Source: M10-OD1-4 sp038061695 (GTDB lineage: Bacteria > Patescibacteriota > Minisyncoccia > GWC2-36-17 > M10-OD1-4). Taken from it: a DNA stretch of 61,076 nt. Of the stretch, positions 7,806 to 16,358 are shown piece after piece. The position numbers and the translations under genes were made by a program. The stretch's first letter is position 1, and every line of letters begins with the position of its first letter. The stretch lies in contig JBBTYT010000005.1 of the NCBI GenBank assembly GCA_038061695.1, forward strand, positions 1-61,076, written 5' to 3'. The notes beneath the pieces are model-generated. The model searched no databases. It was not told the origin of the DNA and saw only the letters and a program-made list of their open reading frames with translations.

Positions 7806-9335
7806 TTATCTAGCATATTCAATTACCCTGTTCTCTCTTATTACATTCACTCTTATTTCTCCAGGGTATTTTAACTCTTCTTCTATTTTATCCGCTATAG
7901 ATCTTGCCATTTTTCTTGCTGCCAAATCATCAATTTTCTCTGGGGTAACAAAAACTCTTAACTCTCTACCGGCAGATATTGCATATGCTTTTTCAACGCC
8001 CTCATGCGACATTGCAATAGCTTCAAGCTCCTCTAATCTCCTAATATAAGTTTCTAATGTTCCTCTTCTTGCTCCTGGTCTAGATGCTGAAAGCGCCTCT
8101 ACTGTAGCAACTATCTTTGATTCTAAAGTTGCATATGGATATTCATCGTGGTGTGATCTCATAGCTAATATAACTCTTTCATCAACTCCGAATTTTTGAA
8201 GAATTTTGATTCCTATCTCAACATGTGTTCCTTGAACTTCATGATCAACTGCTTTCCCTATATCATGAAATAGCGCCCCCATTCTAGTAATCTTAACATC
8301 GCCTCCAAGCTCTTCCGCAAGCATTGCGCCAATATGTACGGCTTCCAAAGAATGTTCCAGAACATTCTGACCAAAAGATGTTCTATATTTTAATCTACCC
8401 AAAAGATTAACAAGCTTTGGATCAACACCTATAACCTTAGCCTCAATAACAGCATCTTCCCCGGCTTTTTGAATACTTTTTATTATCTCAACTTTTGCCT
8501 TTTCAACAGCTTCCTCTATCTTAGCCGGCTGAATTCTTCCATCACTTATAAGTATTTCCAAAGCAAGCCTGCAAACCTGTCTTCTTATGGGATCAAAGCA
8601 TGAGATTAATATAGATCCCGGAGTATCATCAACTATAATCTCTGCACCGGTTAATTTTTCAATAGCCTTTATATTCCTACCTTCTCTACCTATAATCTTC
8701 CCCTTTATCTCATCTGAAGGAATCTTAAGAGTTGTTATTGTGACCTCTCCAGCCTGAGAACCTGAAAATCTTTGCATTACATCACTCAACATCTCTTTCG
8801 CTTTTTTATCTATCTCATTGCTTGTTTCATTTTCAAGCTTCCTCATTCTCACAAGCAAGTCATCTTTATTTCTCTGCTCAACCATAGAGAAAACAACATC
8901 TTTTGCTTTTGCTTCATTATAACCTGATATCTCTTCCAGTTTTTCAATCTGTTTCTGTTGAATAATCTTGACTTCTTCCTGAACATTTTTTATCCTTTCC
9001 ACCTTTTCTTTAATCTCCTTTTCGTCTTTTTCCTGTCTTTCAAGCCTATTTTCCAATGCATCTTCACGTTTCAAAAGATGCTCCTCTAGTTTTGAAATCT
9101 GGGACTTTCTCTCCCTATCCTCTTTTCTAGCCTCATCCAAAATAGCTAAAGATTCTTCTTTGGCTTTTTCAATTAAAGACTTTGATTTTTCTTTAGCTTC
9201 CTCAGTGAGTCTTGAAATCTTAGACTCAACAGCATCTGCTTTTTGTTTAGCTATTACCTTTCTGATGAAGTAACCTGTAACAATACCGGCTACTACACCA
9301 AAAAGTCCAATGCCTAATGACAGTAAACTTTCCAT
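7806..9335 (-). CDS. rny: Ribonuclease Y
   Basis: A membrane-anchored endoribonuclease that initiates mRNA decay. One N-terminal transmembrane helix (residues 3-24) is followed by a long charged coiled coil (about 30-190). Next come a KH domain with IIGREGRNIKAIE (about 214-226) and an HD phosphohydrolase domain with the metal-binding HDIGKA near residue 358. The length of 509 is normal for the family. A consensus promoter lies about 235 bases upstream, leaving a long untranslated leader. Confidence 0.97.
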   Translation of the reverse strand: MESLLSLGIGLFGVVAGIVTGYFIRKVIAKQKADAVESKISRLTEEAKEKSKSLIEKAKEESLAILDEARKEDRERKSQISKLEEHLLKREDALENRLERQEKDEKEIKEKVERIKNVQEEVKIIQQKQIEKLEEISGYNEAKAKDVVFSMVEQRNKDDLLVRMRKLENETSNEIDKKAKEMLSDVMQRFSGSQAGEVTITTLKIPSDEIKGKIIGREGRNIKAIEKLTGAEIIVDDTPGSILISCFDPIRRQVCRLALEILISDGRIQPAKIEEAVEKAKVEIIKSIQKAGEDAVIEAKVIGVDPKLVNLLGRLKYRTSFGQNVLEHSLEAVHIGAMLAEELGGDVKITRMGALFHDIGKAVDHEVQGTHVEIGIKILQKFGVDERVILAMRSHHDEYPYATLESKIVATVEALSASRPGARRGTLETYIRRLEELEAIAMSHEGVEKAYAISAGRELRVFVTPEKIDDLAARKMARSIADKIEEELKYPGEIRVNVIRENRVIEYAR

Positions 9336-9646
9336 AAATATTAAATTGATAAATCGTTCATATCAAGATATCTCTGCGACACAGAATGGTTTACATAGAG
9401 TTACAACATAAATAGATCTATTTTAAAATGCATTTCTAAGATTTTTTATATTTTTGGCTATTTTAAATTCCATTTAAACAAATATAAGAATTAAAACTTA
9501 CATCTATAGACCCACCGCAGAAAATTCCGAAGAACTTATATCAAAAACAAATTAAATTTTAATATATTATATAATACTAAATAAACGTTTTTTTGTCAAA
9601 AACTTAGTGTATATAAAAATCTGACTTCTTACTTAGAATATTCTAA
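9336..9646 (-). promoter_or_regulatory. rny upstream region: promoter and long leader
   Basis: This 311-base gap holds no convincing gene. On the minus strand a near-consensus promoter (TTGACA, 17 bases, TATTAT) lies at 9571-9599 and predicts a transcript start near 9564, so the rny leader is about 230 bases. The leader is A/T-rich with one slightly more GC-rich patch near 9508-9532. No riboswitch class was recognised. Confidence 0.6.
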
Positions 9647-10369
9647 TCAATCCTTAATTATCGTTCCAATTTCCTTACCCTCAACCAACTTTAAGATAGA
9701 CTCTTTTTCTAAAAGATTAAAAACTATGATAGGCAGATTATTCTCCATAGCAAGCGTTATGGCAGGCATATCCATAATTTTAAGCTTCTTAATCACAACA
9801 TCATGATAGCTTATTTTTTTATACTTTTTTGCATCCTTGTTTTTAACTGGATCTTTATCATATACTCCTGAAACTTTTGTCGCTTTTGCTAGTATGTCGC
9901 AATGCATTTCAAGAGCCCTCAAAGTCGCCGCCGTATCAGTTGTAAAATATGGATTTCCCGTTCCAGCTGCAAAAATAATTACTCTGCCTTTTTCTAAATG
10001 TCTGATAGCTTTTCTTCTTATATACTGCTCGGCAACCTTAGGAACATCAATGGCACTCTGAACCCTTGTATGCATTCCTTTTTTCTCTAAGGCATCCTGC
10101 AAAGCAAGTGCATTCATAATAGTGGCGAGCATACCCATATAATCTGCTGTCGCTCTATCCATACTACGCGTTGAAGCTGTATATCCCCTAAAAATATTAC
10201 CTCCACCTATAACTATAGCTATATCAACGCCTTTCTCTACAACTTTTTTAATTTGTAAGGCTATATCATCTAAAACTTCAGGATCAATACCATATTGATG
10301 CGATCCCAAAAGCGCCTCCCCAGAAATTTTAAGTAATATTCTTTTATATTTTAACTTTGCTTTAGACAT
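9647..10369 (-). CDS. pyrH: UMP kinase
   Basis: Phosphorylates UMP to UDP in pyrimidine nucleotide synthesis; it belongs to the amino acid kinase family and is hexameric in bacteria. Seen are the N-terminal KISGEAL at about residues 13-19, VIGGGNIFRG near 53-62, the DRATADYMGMLATIMNALAL stretch that begins at about residue 71, and AAGTGNPYFTTDTAATLRA near 133-151 for phosphate and acceptor binding. The 240-residue length is standard. The usual tsf and frr partners are not adjacent. Confidence 0.96.
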   Translation of the reverse strand: MSKAKLKYKRILLKISGEALLGSHQYGIDPEVLDDIALQIKKVVEKGVDIAIVIGGGNIFRGYTASTRSMDRATADYMGMLATIMNALALQDALEKKGMHTRVQSAIDVPKVAEQYIRRKAIRHLEKGRVIIFAAGTGNPYFTTDTAATLRALEMHCDILAKATKVSGVYDKDPVKNKDAKKYKKISYHDVVIKKLKIMDMPAITLAMENNLPIIVFNLLEKESILKLVEGKEIGTIIKD

Positions 10370-10476
10370 AAATTTAAATTAATTTTGATAATAGATCAAC
10401 GGCGTAATTTTCACAACGGAATTATTATGCATTAAGTCTATCATATCATTCAAGAAAGAAAATTGAAAATTTATGC

Positions 10477-10482
10477 TATAAT
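10477..10482 (+). promoter_or_regulatory. Extended -10 promoter of the xer gene
   Basis: TGC-TATAAT is an extended -10 element. The -10 ends only 9 bases before the ATG at 10492, so the transcript would be leaderless or nearly so. Confidence 0.5.
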
Positions 10483-10491
10483 TAGATTATT

Positions 10492-11394
10492 ATGATCCAA
10501 AAACTCACAATACAATTCTTAGAATACCTTGAAATAGAAAAAAATAGATCTCAAAAAACACTTGAGAATTATGACCATTATCTAAAAAGATTTTTAAATA
10601 CCACAAAAATAAAAAACCCCTCAGAGATAAGTCAGGATGTCATAAGACAATACAGAATATATTTAAACAGAGTAATGGATAAAAATAATAAAACATTAAA
10701 AAAAACTACTCAAAATTATCATATGATAGCCTTGCGGGCATTTTTAAAATATCTTGCCAAAATAGATATAAAAACCTTGAGTCCAGAAAAAATAGAACTT
10801 GGTAAAAACTCGGAAAGAGAAATAGTATTCCTAGACAATGAGGAGCTTAAAAGACTCCTCTATTCTCCGAAAGGAGATGATATTAGATCATTAAGAGATA
10901 AAGCAATATTAGAAACTCTTTTTTCTACAGGACTTCGTGTCTCTGAGCTTTGCTCTTTAAATAGAAACTCAATTAATATTAATAGCGGTGAATTTTCAGT
11001 TTTAGGAAAAGGCGGAAAAATAAGAATAGTATTTTTATCAGATTCTGCCAAGGATATTTTAAAAAAATATTTAACAAAAAGGGATGATATAGATAAAGCG
11101 CTTTTTGTAAGAGATACAAATCATAAAAAAAATAATCTAAGATTAACTGCAAGATCAATCCAAAGAATAATAAAAAAATATGCTATGCGAGCCGGAATAG
11201 TAAAAAATATATCACCCCATAAACTCCGCCATAGCTTTGCGACAGATCTACTGCAAAATGGCGCTGATATAAGATCCGTTCAATCTATGCTCGGACATTC
11301 AAGTATATCAACAACACAAATATACACCCACTATACAGATAGGCACCTGAAAGATATACATAAAAAATTCCACTCTAAAAATAAATTAAAATAA
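10492..11394 (+). CDS. XerC/XerD-type tyrosine recombinase
   Basis: A 300-residue site-specific recombinase, probably the one resolving chromosome dimers at dif. An N-terminal SAM-like core-binding domain (residues 1-100) precedes the catalytic domain. Catalytic residues seen are the Arg in STGLRVSELC (about 149), the Lys in GKGGKIR, HKLRHSFATDLLQ (His and Arg near 243-246), the His in LGHSS and the Tyr in TTQIYTHY (about 278). The length and lone housekeeping context favour Xer over a phage integrase. The start is close to an extended -10 element. No dif-like 28-mer was identified by eye. Confidence 0.88.
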   Translation: MIQKLTIQFLEYLEIEKNRSQKTLENYDHYLKRFLNTTKIKNPSEISQDVIRQYRIYLNRVMDKNNKTLKKTTQNYHMIALRAFLKYLAKIDIKTLSPEKIELGKNSEREIVFLDNEELKRLLYSPKGDDIRSLRDKAILETLFSTGLRVSELCSLNRNSININSGEFSVLGKGGKIRIVFLSDSAKDILKKYLTKRDDIDKALFVRDTNHKKNNLRLTARSIQRIIKKYAMRAGIVKNISPHKLRHSFATDLLQNGADIRSVQSMLGHSSISTTQIYTHYTDRHLKDIHKKFHSKNKLK

Positions 11395-11403
11395 AAACCT
11401 ATT

Positions 11404-11787
11404 TTATTTTTCTTCTAAAGCACTCTCTATACTCTGAATTATATCTACAAGATGCACTTTAGTTTTAACAAAAAAAAGTGTCGCTCCCAACTGCATAACT
11501 CTCTCAATATCATCATCGCTTCCCTCATCAGAAATAACAAAGATTGGTATTCTTTTTAATCTCTCATCAGCCCTTAATTCTATAAGTGCTTCAAAACCAT
11601 TTTTTTTAGGTAAAGCAATCTCAAGCATAATAAGATCCGGGATCTCTGATTTTGCCATATCAATAAGATCTTCTCCATTAGAAGCGGAGATAACATTATA
11701 CCCTAAGGCACCCAACCTCTCCTTATAAACATTGCTGATTGCTAAATTATCCTCCGCTATTAATATTTTTTTTGAGTCATCTACCAT
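11404..11787 (-). CDS. Stand-alone response-regulator receiver domain with Glu at the phosphorylation site
   Basis: A single CheY-like domain of 127 residues with no output domain. The acidic pocket is E12-D13, the switch Ser is at 86 and the conserved Lys at 108 (FFVK). The phospho-acceptor Asp expected in LIMLDI is Glu56 (LIMLEIALP; codon GAG). Glu at this position often mimics the phosphorylated state or prevents phosphotransfer, so the protein may be constitutively active or serve as a phosphorylation-independent adaptor. No histidine kinase is encoded in the window. It is convergent with the xer gene and lies directly upstream, in transcription, of nothing obviously related. Confidence 0.85.
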   Translation of the reverse strand: MVDDSKKILIAEDNLAISNVYKERLGALGYNVISASNGEDLIDMAKSEIPDLIMLEIALPKKNGFEALIELRADERLKRIPIFVISDEGSDDDIERVMQLGATLFFVKTKVHLVDIIQSIESALEEK

Positions 11788-11804
11788 ATTAATTTTTAGG
11801 TGGA

Positions 11805-12395
11805 TTATTTTTTCTTATTTTGCACTATTTTATCTATTATACCATAAGACTTAGCTTCTTGAGCTGACATAAAATAATCCCTGTCAGTATCTCCTTCTAT
11901 CTTTTTATACGACTGCCCTGTATGATTTACTAAAATATTATTTAACTTATCTTTTGTTTTTAATATATGTCTTGCAGTAATCTCTATGTCAGTTGCTTGT
12001 CCTTCCACTCCTCCCATAATCTGATGGATCATAACTTCTGAATTCGGCAAAATCAACCTTTTGCCCTTTTCTCCTGATGCAAGTAAAACCGCCCCCATAG
12101 AGGCCGCCATACCAACACATATAGTAGAAACATCGCTTTTTACATATTGCATGGTATCATAAATAGCAAGTCCAGCCGTAACAGAACCTCCAGGAGAATT
12201 TATATAAAGCTGAATATCTTTATCTGAGTCCAAAGAATCTAAAAATAAAAGCTGGGCAACAACTGTGTTTGCCATAGCATCATCAATGGGCCCGCTTAAA
12301 AATATTATCCTATCTTTTAAAAGTCTGGAATATATATCATAAGCCCTCTCTCCATAATTTGTTTTTTCTATAACTGTCGGTATTAAATAACTCAT
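11805..12395 (-). CDS. clpP: ATP-dependent Clp protease proteolytic subunit
   Basis: The serine peptidase subunit that forms a 14-mer degrading substrates unfolded by ClpX or ClpA. The catalytic triad is visible with family spacing: Ser99 in GMAASMG, His124 in MIHQIMGG and Asp173 in DRDYFMSA. At 196 residues it is full length. It lies just downstream of tig, a common bacterial linkage (tig-clpP-clpX), but clpX does not follow here. The 16-base gap to tig suggests cotranscription. Confidence 0.97.
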   Translation of the reverse strand: MSYLIPTVIEKTNYGERAYDIYSRLLKDRIIFLSGPIDDAMANTVVAQLLFLDSLDSDKDIQLYINSPGGSVTAGLAIYDTMQYVKSDVSTICVGMAASMGAVLLASGEKGKRLILPNSEVMIHQIMGGVEGQATDIEITARHILKTKDKLNNILVNHTGQSYKKIEGDTDRDYFMSAQEAKSYGIIDKIVQNKKK

Positions 12396-12411
12396 TTTTT
12401 TATTTTATAAT

Positions 12412-13689
12412 TTATTTCTGACTCTCTAAAAACTCAAAAACCTTTTCATTCGTTAAAACCATCCTTGCATATGACTTTAATCTTTCAGGATCCATAGTAT
12501 TTTCTTCTAATGAGGCCTCTTTATATCTTAATAAAAATTCATTTGCCTTTTTAACCACGCTCTCATCTTCCACTTCTATTTTTTCCTGTTTTGCCAATTC
12601 ATCAATAACCATAGATGCTTTTAATCTAATCTCCGCCTGAGGACGCATATCCTTTCTCAATTCGTCTCCGCTTTTTTTTAAATTTAAAAGATAAGATGCG
12701 AAATCTAACCCGTGCTGTTCAATACCAACCTTCATCTCTTCTGTCATCTTATCAAGTTCTTTTTCAATCATCACTTCCGGCAATTCAATTGTTGAATCCT
12801 TCGTAACTTTTTCTATTAGAGAATTCCTAAACTTCTCTTTTTCCTTCATCTCTTTTTCCTGTTTTATACCATCTCTTATACTATCTCTAAGTTCTTGAAA
12901 GGTTTGAAACTTTCCAAATGATTTTGCAAAATCATCATTAAGCTCTGGCAAAGAAACTTCAAAAACATTATTAGCCTTTACAAAAAATTCTAATTCTCTT
13001 CCTGCTAATTCCTTTTTAAAATAATCTTTCGGAAGAGTTATTTTAAAATTCTTTTTATCACCAACTTTCATTCCTATAATACTATCTTCAAAACCAGGAA
13101 TAAATTTTTTACCTCCAATCTTAACAGGATGATTTTTAGAATCTCCTCCTTCAATTTTAACACCCTCCAAACGAATTTCAAAATCAACTTCAGCCAAATC
13201 ACCTGTTTTTACCTCCCTATTTACTGATATCTCTTTTGCCCTTGAACCTTGTAAATTAAAGACGGCATCGTCAATTTCTTTTTCCTCCACCGTAACTTCC
13301 TTATCTCTATTTTTTACCAATTCCTTTGCAATTTTTTTATAATCCGAGAGCTTCACATCAGGATAAACAGATACTTCAACCTTAACAATAATAGGTTCTC
13401 CTTCTACAATTTTTTCAATTTGAAGATGTGGAAAATCTACCGACAATATATTATTCTCATTAACAAACTCATCATACTTTTTTTCAATAGCCATCTTTCC
13501 CGCCTTTTCAAATATCATTTGTTTGCCAACAACACCCTCTAAAACATCCCTAGGAGCTTTTCCTTTTCTAAATCCTTTTACCTCAACATCTTGTGATATT
13601 TCTTGTGCCGCATTATTAAGATATTTTGAAACCTCTACTGGTGATATTTCAAATTTAAATTCTACTTTTGACCCTTGTAATATTTTCAT
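12412..13689 (-). CDS. tig: Trigger factor
   Basis: A ribosome-associated chaperone and peptidyl-prolyl isomerase that meets nascent chains at the exit tunnel. The ribosome-binding signature GFRKGKAP is at residues 39-46. An FKBP-like domain spans about 155-240 (GDLAEVDFEIRLEG to LEFFVKANNVFEV). The remainder is a helical C-terminal chaperone domain rich in Glu and Lys. The length of 425 is standard. It leads a tig-clpP pair on the minus strand and follows ppa by 14 bases. Confidence 0.95.
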   Translation of the reverse strand: MKILQGSKVEFKFEISPVEVSKYLNNAAQEISQDVEVKGFRKGKAPRDVLEGVVGKQMIFEKAGKMAIEKKYDEFVNENNILSVDFPHLQIEKIVEGEPIIVKVEVSVYPDVKLSDYKKIAKELVKNRDKEVTVEEKEIDDAVFNLQGSRAKEISVNREVKTGDLAEVDFEIRLEGVKIEGGDSKNHPVKIGGKKFIPGFEDSIIGMKVGDKKNFKITLPKDYFKKELAGRELEFFVKANNVFEVSLPELNDDFAKSFGKFQTFQELRDSIRDGIKQEKEMKEKEKFRNSLIEKVTKDSTIELPEVMIEKELDKMTEEMKVGIEQHGLDFASYLLNLKKSGDELRKDMRPQAEIRLKASMVIDELAKQEKIEVEDESVVKKANEFLLRYKEASLEENTMDPERLKSYARMVLTNEKVFEFLESQK

Positions 13690-13703
13690 CTTTTATCTTT
13701 CTT

Positions 13704-14234
13704 CTACTTTTTAAATTTTTCCTTATAGAGCTTGACGCCTTCCAAAATAACTTTCTTTGCTTCCAAGAGACCATCAATAGATGTAATTTTAACTTTCTTA
13801 TTTTGCAAATCCTTATAATGTTCGTAATAATGCTTTAACTCAGCCAAAATATGTTCCTCTATATCTGAAACATCTTTAATGCCATTAAACCTGGGATCAC
13901 CAGTAGGAACTGCTATAATCTTTTCATCTCTATCTCCGCTATCTATCATTCTCACAACAGCTACTGGTCTAACTTCAACTAAAATTCCTGGAAGAAGAGT
14001 GTATGTTGTCATTACGAGAACATCCAAAGGATCTCCATCATGCCAATAAGTTTGAGGTAAAAATCCGTAATCCATTGGAGAAAACATAGCAGAGTAAAGA
14101 ACTCTATCAAGTCTCATAAGTCCTGTTTCTTTATCTATTTCATATTTATTTGAAGATCCTTTAGGAATTTCAATTATTATGTTAAATTTTTCTGGTGATT
14201 CTTTTCCCAATGAAACATCATGCCAAGGATTCAT
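13704..14234 (-). CDS. ppa: Inorganic pyrophosphatase (family I)
   Basis: A soluble Mg-dependent enzyme that hydrolyses pyrophosphate and pulls biosynthetic reactions forward. The family I active-site signature is seen as DGDPLDVLVM near residues 66-75, with the substrate-binding YEIDKETGLMRLDRVL near 32-47, MDYGFLPQT near 54-62 and the Lys/Tyr-rich HYYEHYKDL in the C-terminal part. The 176-residue length matches bacterial hexameric enzymes. It is close to tig and probably in the same transcript. Confidence 0.95.
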   Translation of the reverse strand: MNPWHDVSLGKESPEKFNIIIEIPKGSSNKYEIDKETGLMRLDRVLYSAMFSPMDYGFLPQTYWHDGDPLDVLVMTTYTLLPGILVEVRPVAVVRMIDSGDRDEKIIAVPTGDPRFNGIKDVSDIEEHILAELKHYYEHYKDLQNKKVKITSIDGLLEAKKVILEGVKLYKEKFKK

Positions 14235-14346
14235 TAATTTATAAATAATAAATGACGAATTATGAATTAGATAATGCTAATCTAATTCTTTCTTCTTGAT
14301 TCATTATTTGAATTATTTAATTCTTCTAATATCATCCACATTTAAC

Positions 14347-15582
14347 TTATAGCATATCTTTCGGCTCTTTTGCTATATCATCATCCACAAAGTTAGGATC
14401 ATCCTCAATTTGAGTCTCTTCTACAACAGATGCCTTAACATCTATCTTCCAACCTGTCAACTTAGCGGCTAATCTAACATTTTGTCCACCCTTACCTATA
14501 GCAAGCGAAAGCTGGTCATTAGGAACTATAACTGACGCTATTCTTTCAACTTCATTTATCTCTATACCAACAACTTTAGATGGTGACAAGGAATTTGAAA
14601 TAAATTCTGATGGAATTTCTGACCACTCAATAATATCTATCTTCTCTCTATTTAACTCAGAAATAATTGTATTTATTCTACTTCCTTTTTGTCCAACACA
14701 TGAGCCTATTGGATCAATACCTTCTTTAATTGTATAAACAGCAACCTTTGATCTTGACCCTGCCTCCCTTGCTATTGACTTTATTTCTACAACACCTGAA
14801 GCAATTTCAGGAATTTCAAGCTCAAATAATCTTGCTATCATCTTAGGATGTGATCTTGAAACTAAAATAACAGGTCCCTTTGTGGTTGTTTCAACTTTTA
14901 CTATATAAACTCTCAATCTTTCTCCAATCCTATACTGTTCTCCTGAAACCTGCTCTTCCGGATACATAATTCCTGTTGTTTTCCCTAAATCAACAATAAC
15001 ATTTCTTCCTTCCAATCTCTGAACTTGAACATTGACAATTTCACCCTCTCTCTCTCTAAATTCCGAAAGCACAACTTCTCTCTCAACTTCGCGTAATCTT
15101 TGAACTATAACCTGTTTTGCTGTTTGAGCCGCTATTCTTCCAAAATCATCGTGTGATTCCAGAGGAAATACAACCTCCCCGTCAATCTCAACATCTTTTT
15201 TTATCTTTTTAGCATCTGCGATCATTATATGCCGATCTTCATTAAATCTAACTTTTCTTATATAGTTTTCATCCTCCTCAATATTCTTCTTTTCCTTATC
15301 TAAAAAAATCATCCTTTCTTCATCTGACATAACCTCCTCTTTATCTACATCTTCCTGACTCTTCACACGACTTTCATCAACAACAGTCTTAATCTGAAAA
15401 ATCTGCATTTGACCACTTTCCGGATCAAGTTTCACCCTAATAATTTGGCTCCTTGTGCCGTAATCTTTTTTATATGCCGCCGCTATAGCAATCTCAATAG
15501 TATCTATAATTCTCTCTTTTGGAATTCCCTTTTCTTCCGCTATTTGATTTATAGCAACCAAAAATTGTTTTGTATCTATCAT
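14347..15582 (-). CDS. nusA: Transcription termination/antitermination factor NusA
   Basis: Binds RNA polymerase and modulates pausing, termination and antitermination. The N-terminal polymerase-binding domain spans about residues 1-130, an S1 domain about 135-200 (GEIVNVQVQRLEGRNVIVDLGKTTG), then two KH domains with GQKGSRINTII near 300-310 and GKGGQNVRLAAKLTGW near 365-380. A longer in-frame start at 15675 exists, but MIDTKQFLVAINQ is the conserved N-terminus, so the start was set at 15582. The promoter at 15704-15732 gives a leader of about 115 bases. There is no C-terminal acidic repeat region. Confidence 0.95.
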   Translation of the reverse strand: MIDTKQFLVAINQIAEEKGIPKERIIDTIEIAIAAAYKKDYGTRSQIIRVKLDPESGQMQIFQIKTVVDESRVKSQEDVDKEEVMSDEERMIFLDKEKKNIEEDENYIRKVRFNEDRHIMIADAKKIKKDVEIDGEVVFPLESHDDFGRIAAQTAKQVIVQRLREVEREVVLSEFREREGEIVNVQVQRLEGRNVIVDLGKTTGIMYPEEQVSGEQYRIGERLRVYIVKVETTTKGPVILVSRSHPKMIARLFELEIPEIASGVVEIKSIAREAGSRSKVAVYTIKEGIDPIGSCVGQKGSRINTIISELNREKIDIIEWSEIPSEFISNSLSPSKVVGIEINEVERIASVIVPNDQLSLAIGKGGQNVRLAAKLTGWKIDVKASVVEETQIEDDPNFVDDDIAKEPKDML

Positions 15583-15703
15583 AATATTTTTTAAATTAAT
15601 TATTGACTTTAAATTTTTATAATTATAATTTAAAGTATCTCTATGAAAAATGCCCGCCATTACTGACAGACACACCTAAGAATAATCATTACCAATATTT
15701 AAT

Positions 15704-15732
15704 ATATTATTCTAAATAAGAAGTTATGTCAA
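15704..15732 (-). promoter_or_regulatory. nusA promoter
   Basis: On the minus strand: TTGACA, a 17-base spacer and TAATAT. This is near consensus, about 115 bases before the nusA start. Confidence 0.65.
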
Positions 15733-15797
15733 TAGATTGCATCTTGCCTATTTTATCTATTAAATTTATTTAAATAATTTATTGAATAAGGAAATTG

Positions 15798-15859
15798 TGT
15801 GGATAGTTATTTCCCTTTCATTTCCTTATTATTTCCCTATTGCCCCCAAGTTATCCACA
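15798..15859. promoter_or_regulatory. Two DnaA-box-like sites between nusA and yraN
   Basis: A perfect TTATCCACA lies at 15851-15859, and TGTGGATAG (the complement of CTATCCACA) at 15798-15806. The latter sits inside a 15-base string (complement of 15798-15812) that recurs exactly at 32931-32945 before the secretion locus. The sites lie 66 or more bases upstream of the nusA -35 box and upstream of yraN. Confidence 0.5.
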
Positions 15860-15922
15860 GATGTCTAAATTACAAAATTTAGTTATACTTAAATAATACT
15901 AAATCATCTCTAAAATAATAAA

Positions 15923-16288
15923 ATGCCGAGTGAAAAAAGAAAATTTGGAGATATTGGGGAAGATATAGCAAATAAATATTTAAAAAATATTGGATATTCT
16001 ATAATAGAGAAAAATTACCAATTGAAATTTGGTGAGATTGATATTATAGCACAAAAAGGTAATGAGATGATATTTATTGAAGTTAAAACATCAAATATAC
16101 ACTCAACAATACAACCGGAAGAAAACCTCACTAAGTCTAAATTGCATAAATTAGCGAAAAGTATAGAGATTTACCTTATTTCTCACACGCTATCTGAAAG
16201 ATTCACTTGGAGATTAGATTTAATATCTGTAAAACTTAATGAAAAGACTAGAAAAGCTTCTTTGGAACATTTTAAAAATATATTTTAA
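15923..16288 (+). CDS. YraN/UPF0102 family protein
   Basis: A small Holliday-junction-resolvase-like fold protein of 121 residues with a PD-(D/E)xK nuclease core. The core shows GEDIANKYL near residues 12-20, FGEIDIIAQKG near 37-47 and MIFIEVKTS near 50-58, giving the E-x-D-ExK pattern. The cellular role is not established, though a DNA-processing function is expected. A cluster of DnaA-box-like sites lies within 125 bases upstream. Confidence 0.92.
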   Translation: MPSEKRKFGDIGEDIANKYLKNIGYSIIEKNYQLKFGEIDIIAQKGNEMIFIEVKTSNIHSTIQPEENLTKSKLHKLAKSIEIYLISHTLSERFTWRLDLISVKLNEKTRKASLEHFKNIF

Positions 16289-16358
16289 CTAATCACAAAG
16301 TTACTGCAATTTATAATTTAAAGTTATGTAACACCCGTAACACCCGAAACATCCGAGG

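Noticed and set aside
10492..11394. The tyrosine recombinase as a phage or island integrase
   Set aside because: Length, domain layout and housekeeping context fit Xer, and no phage genes adjoin it.
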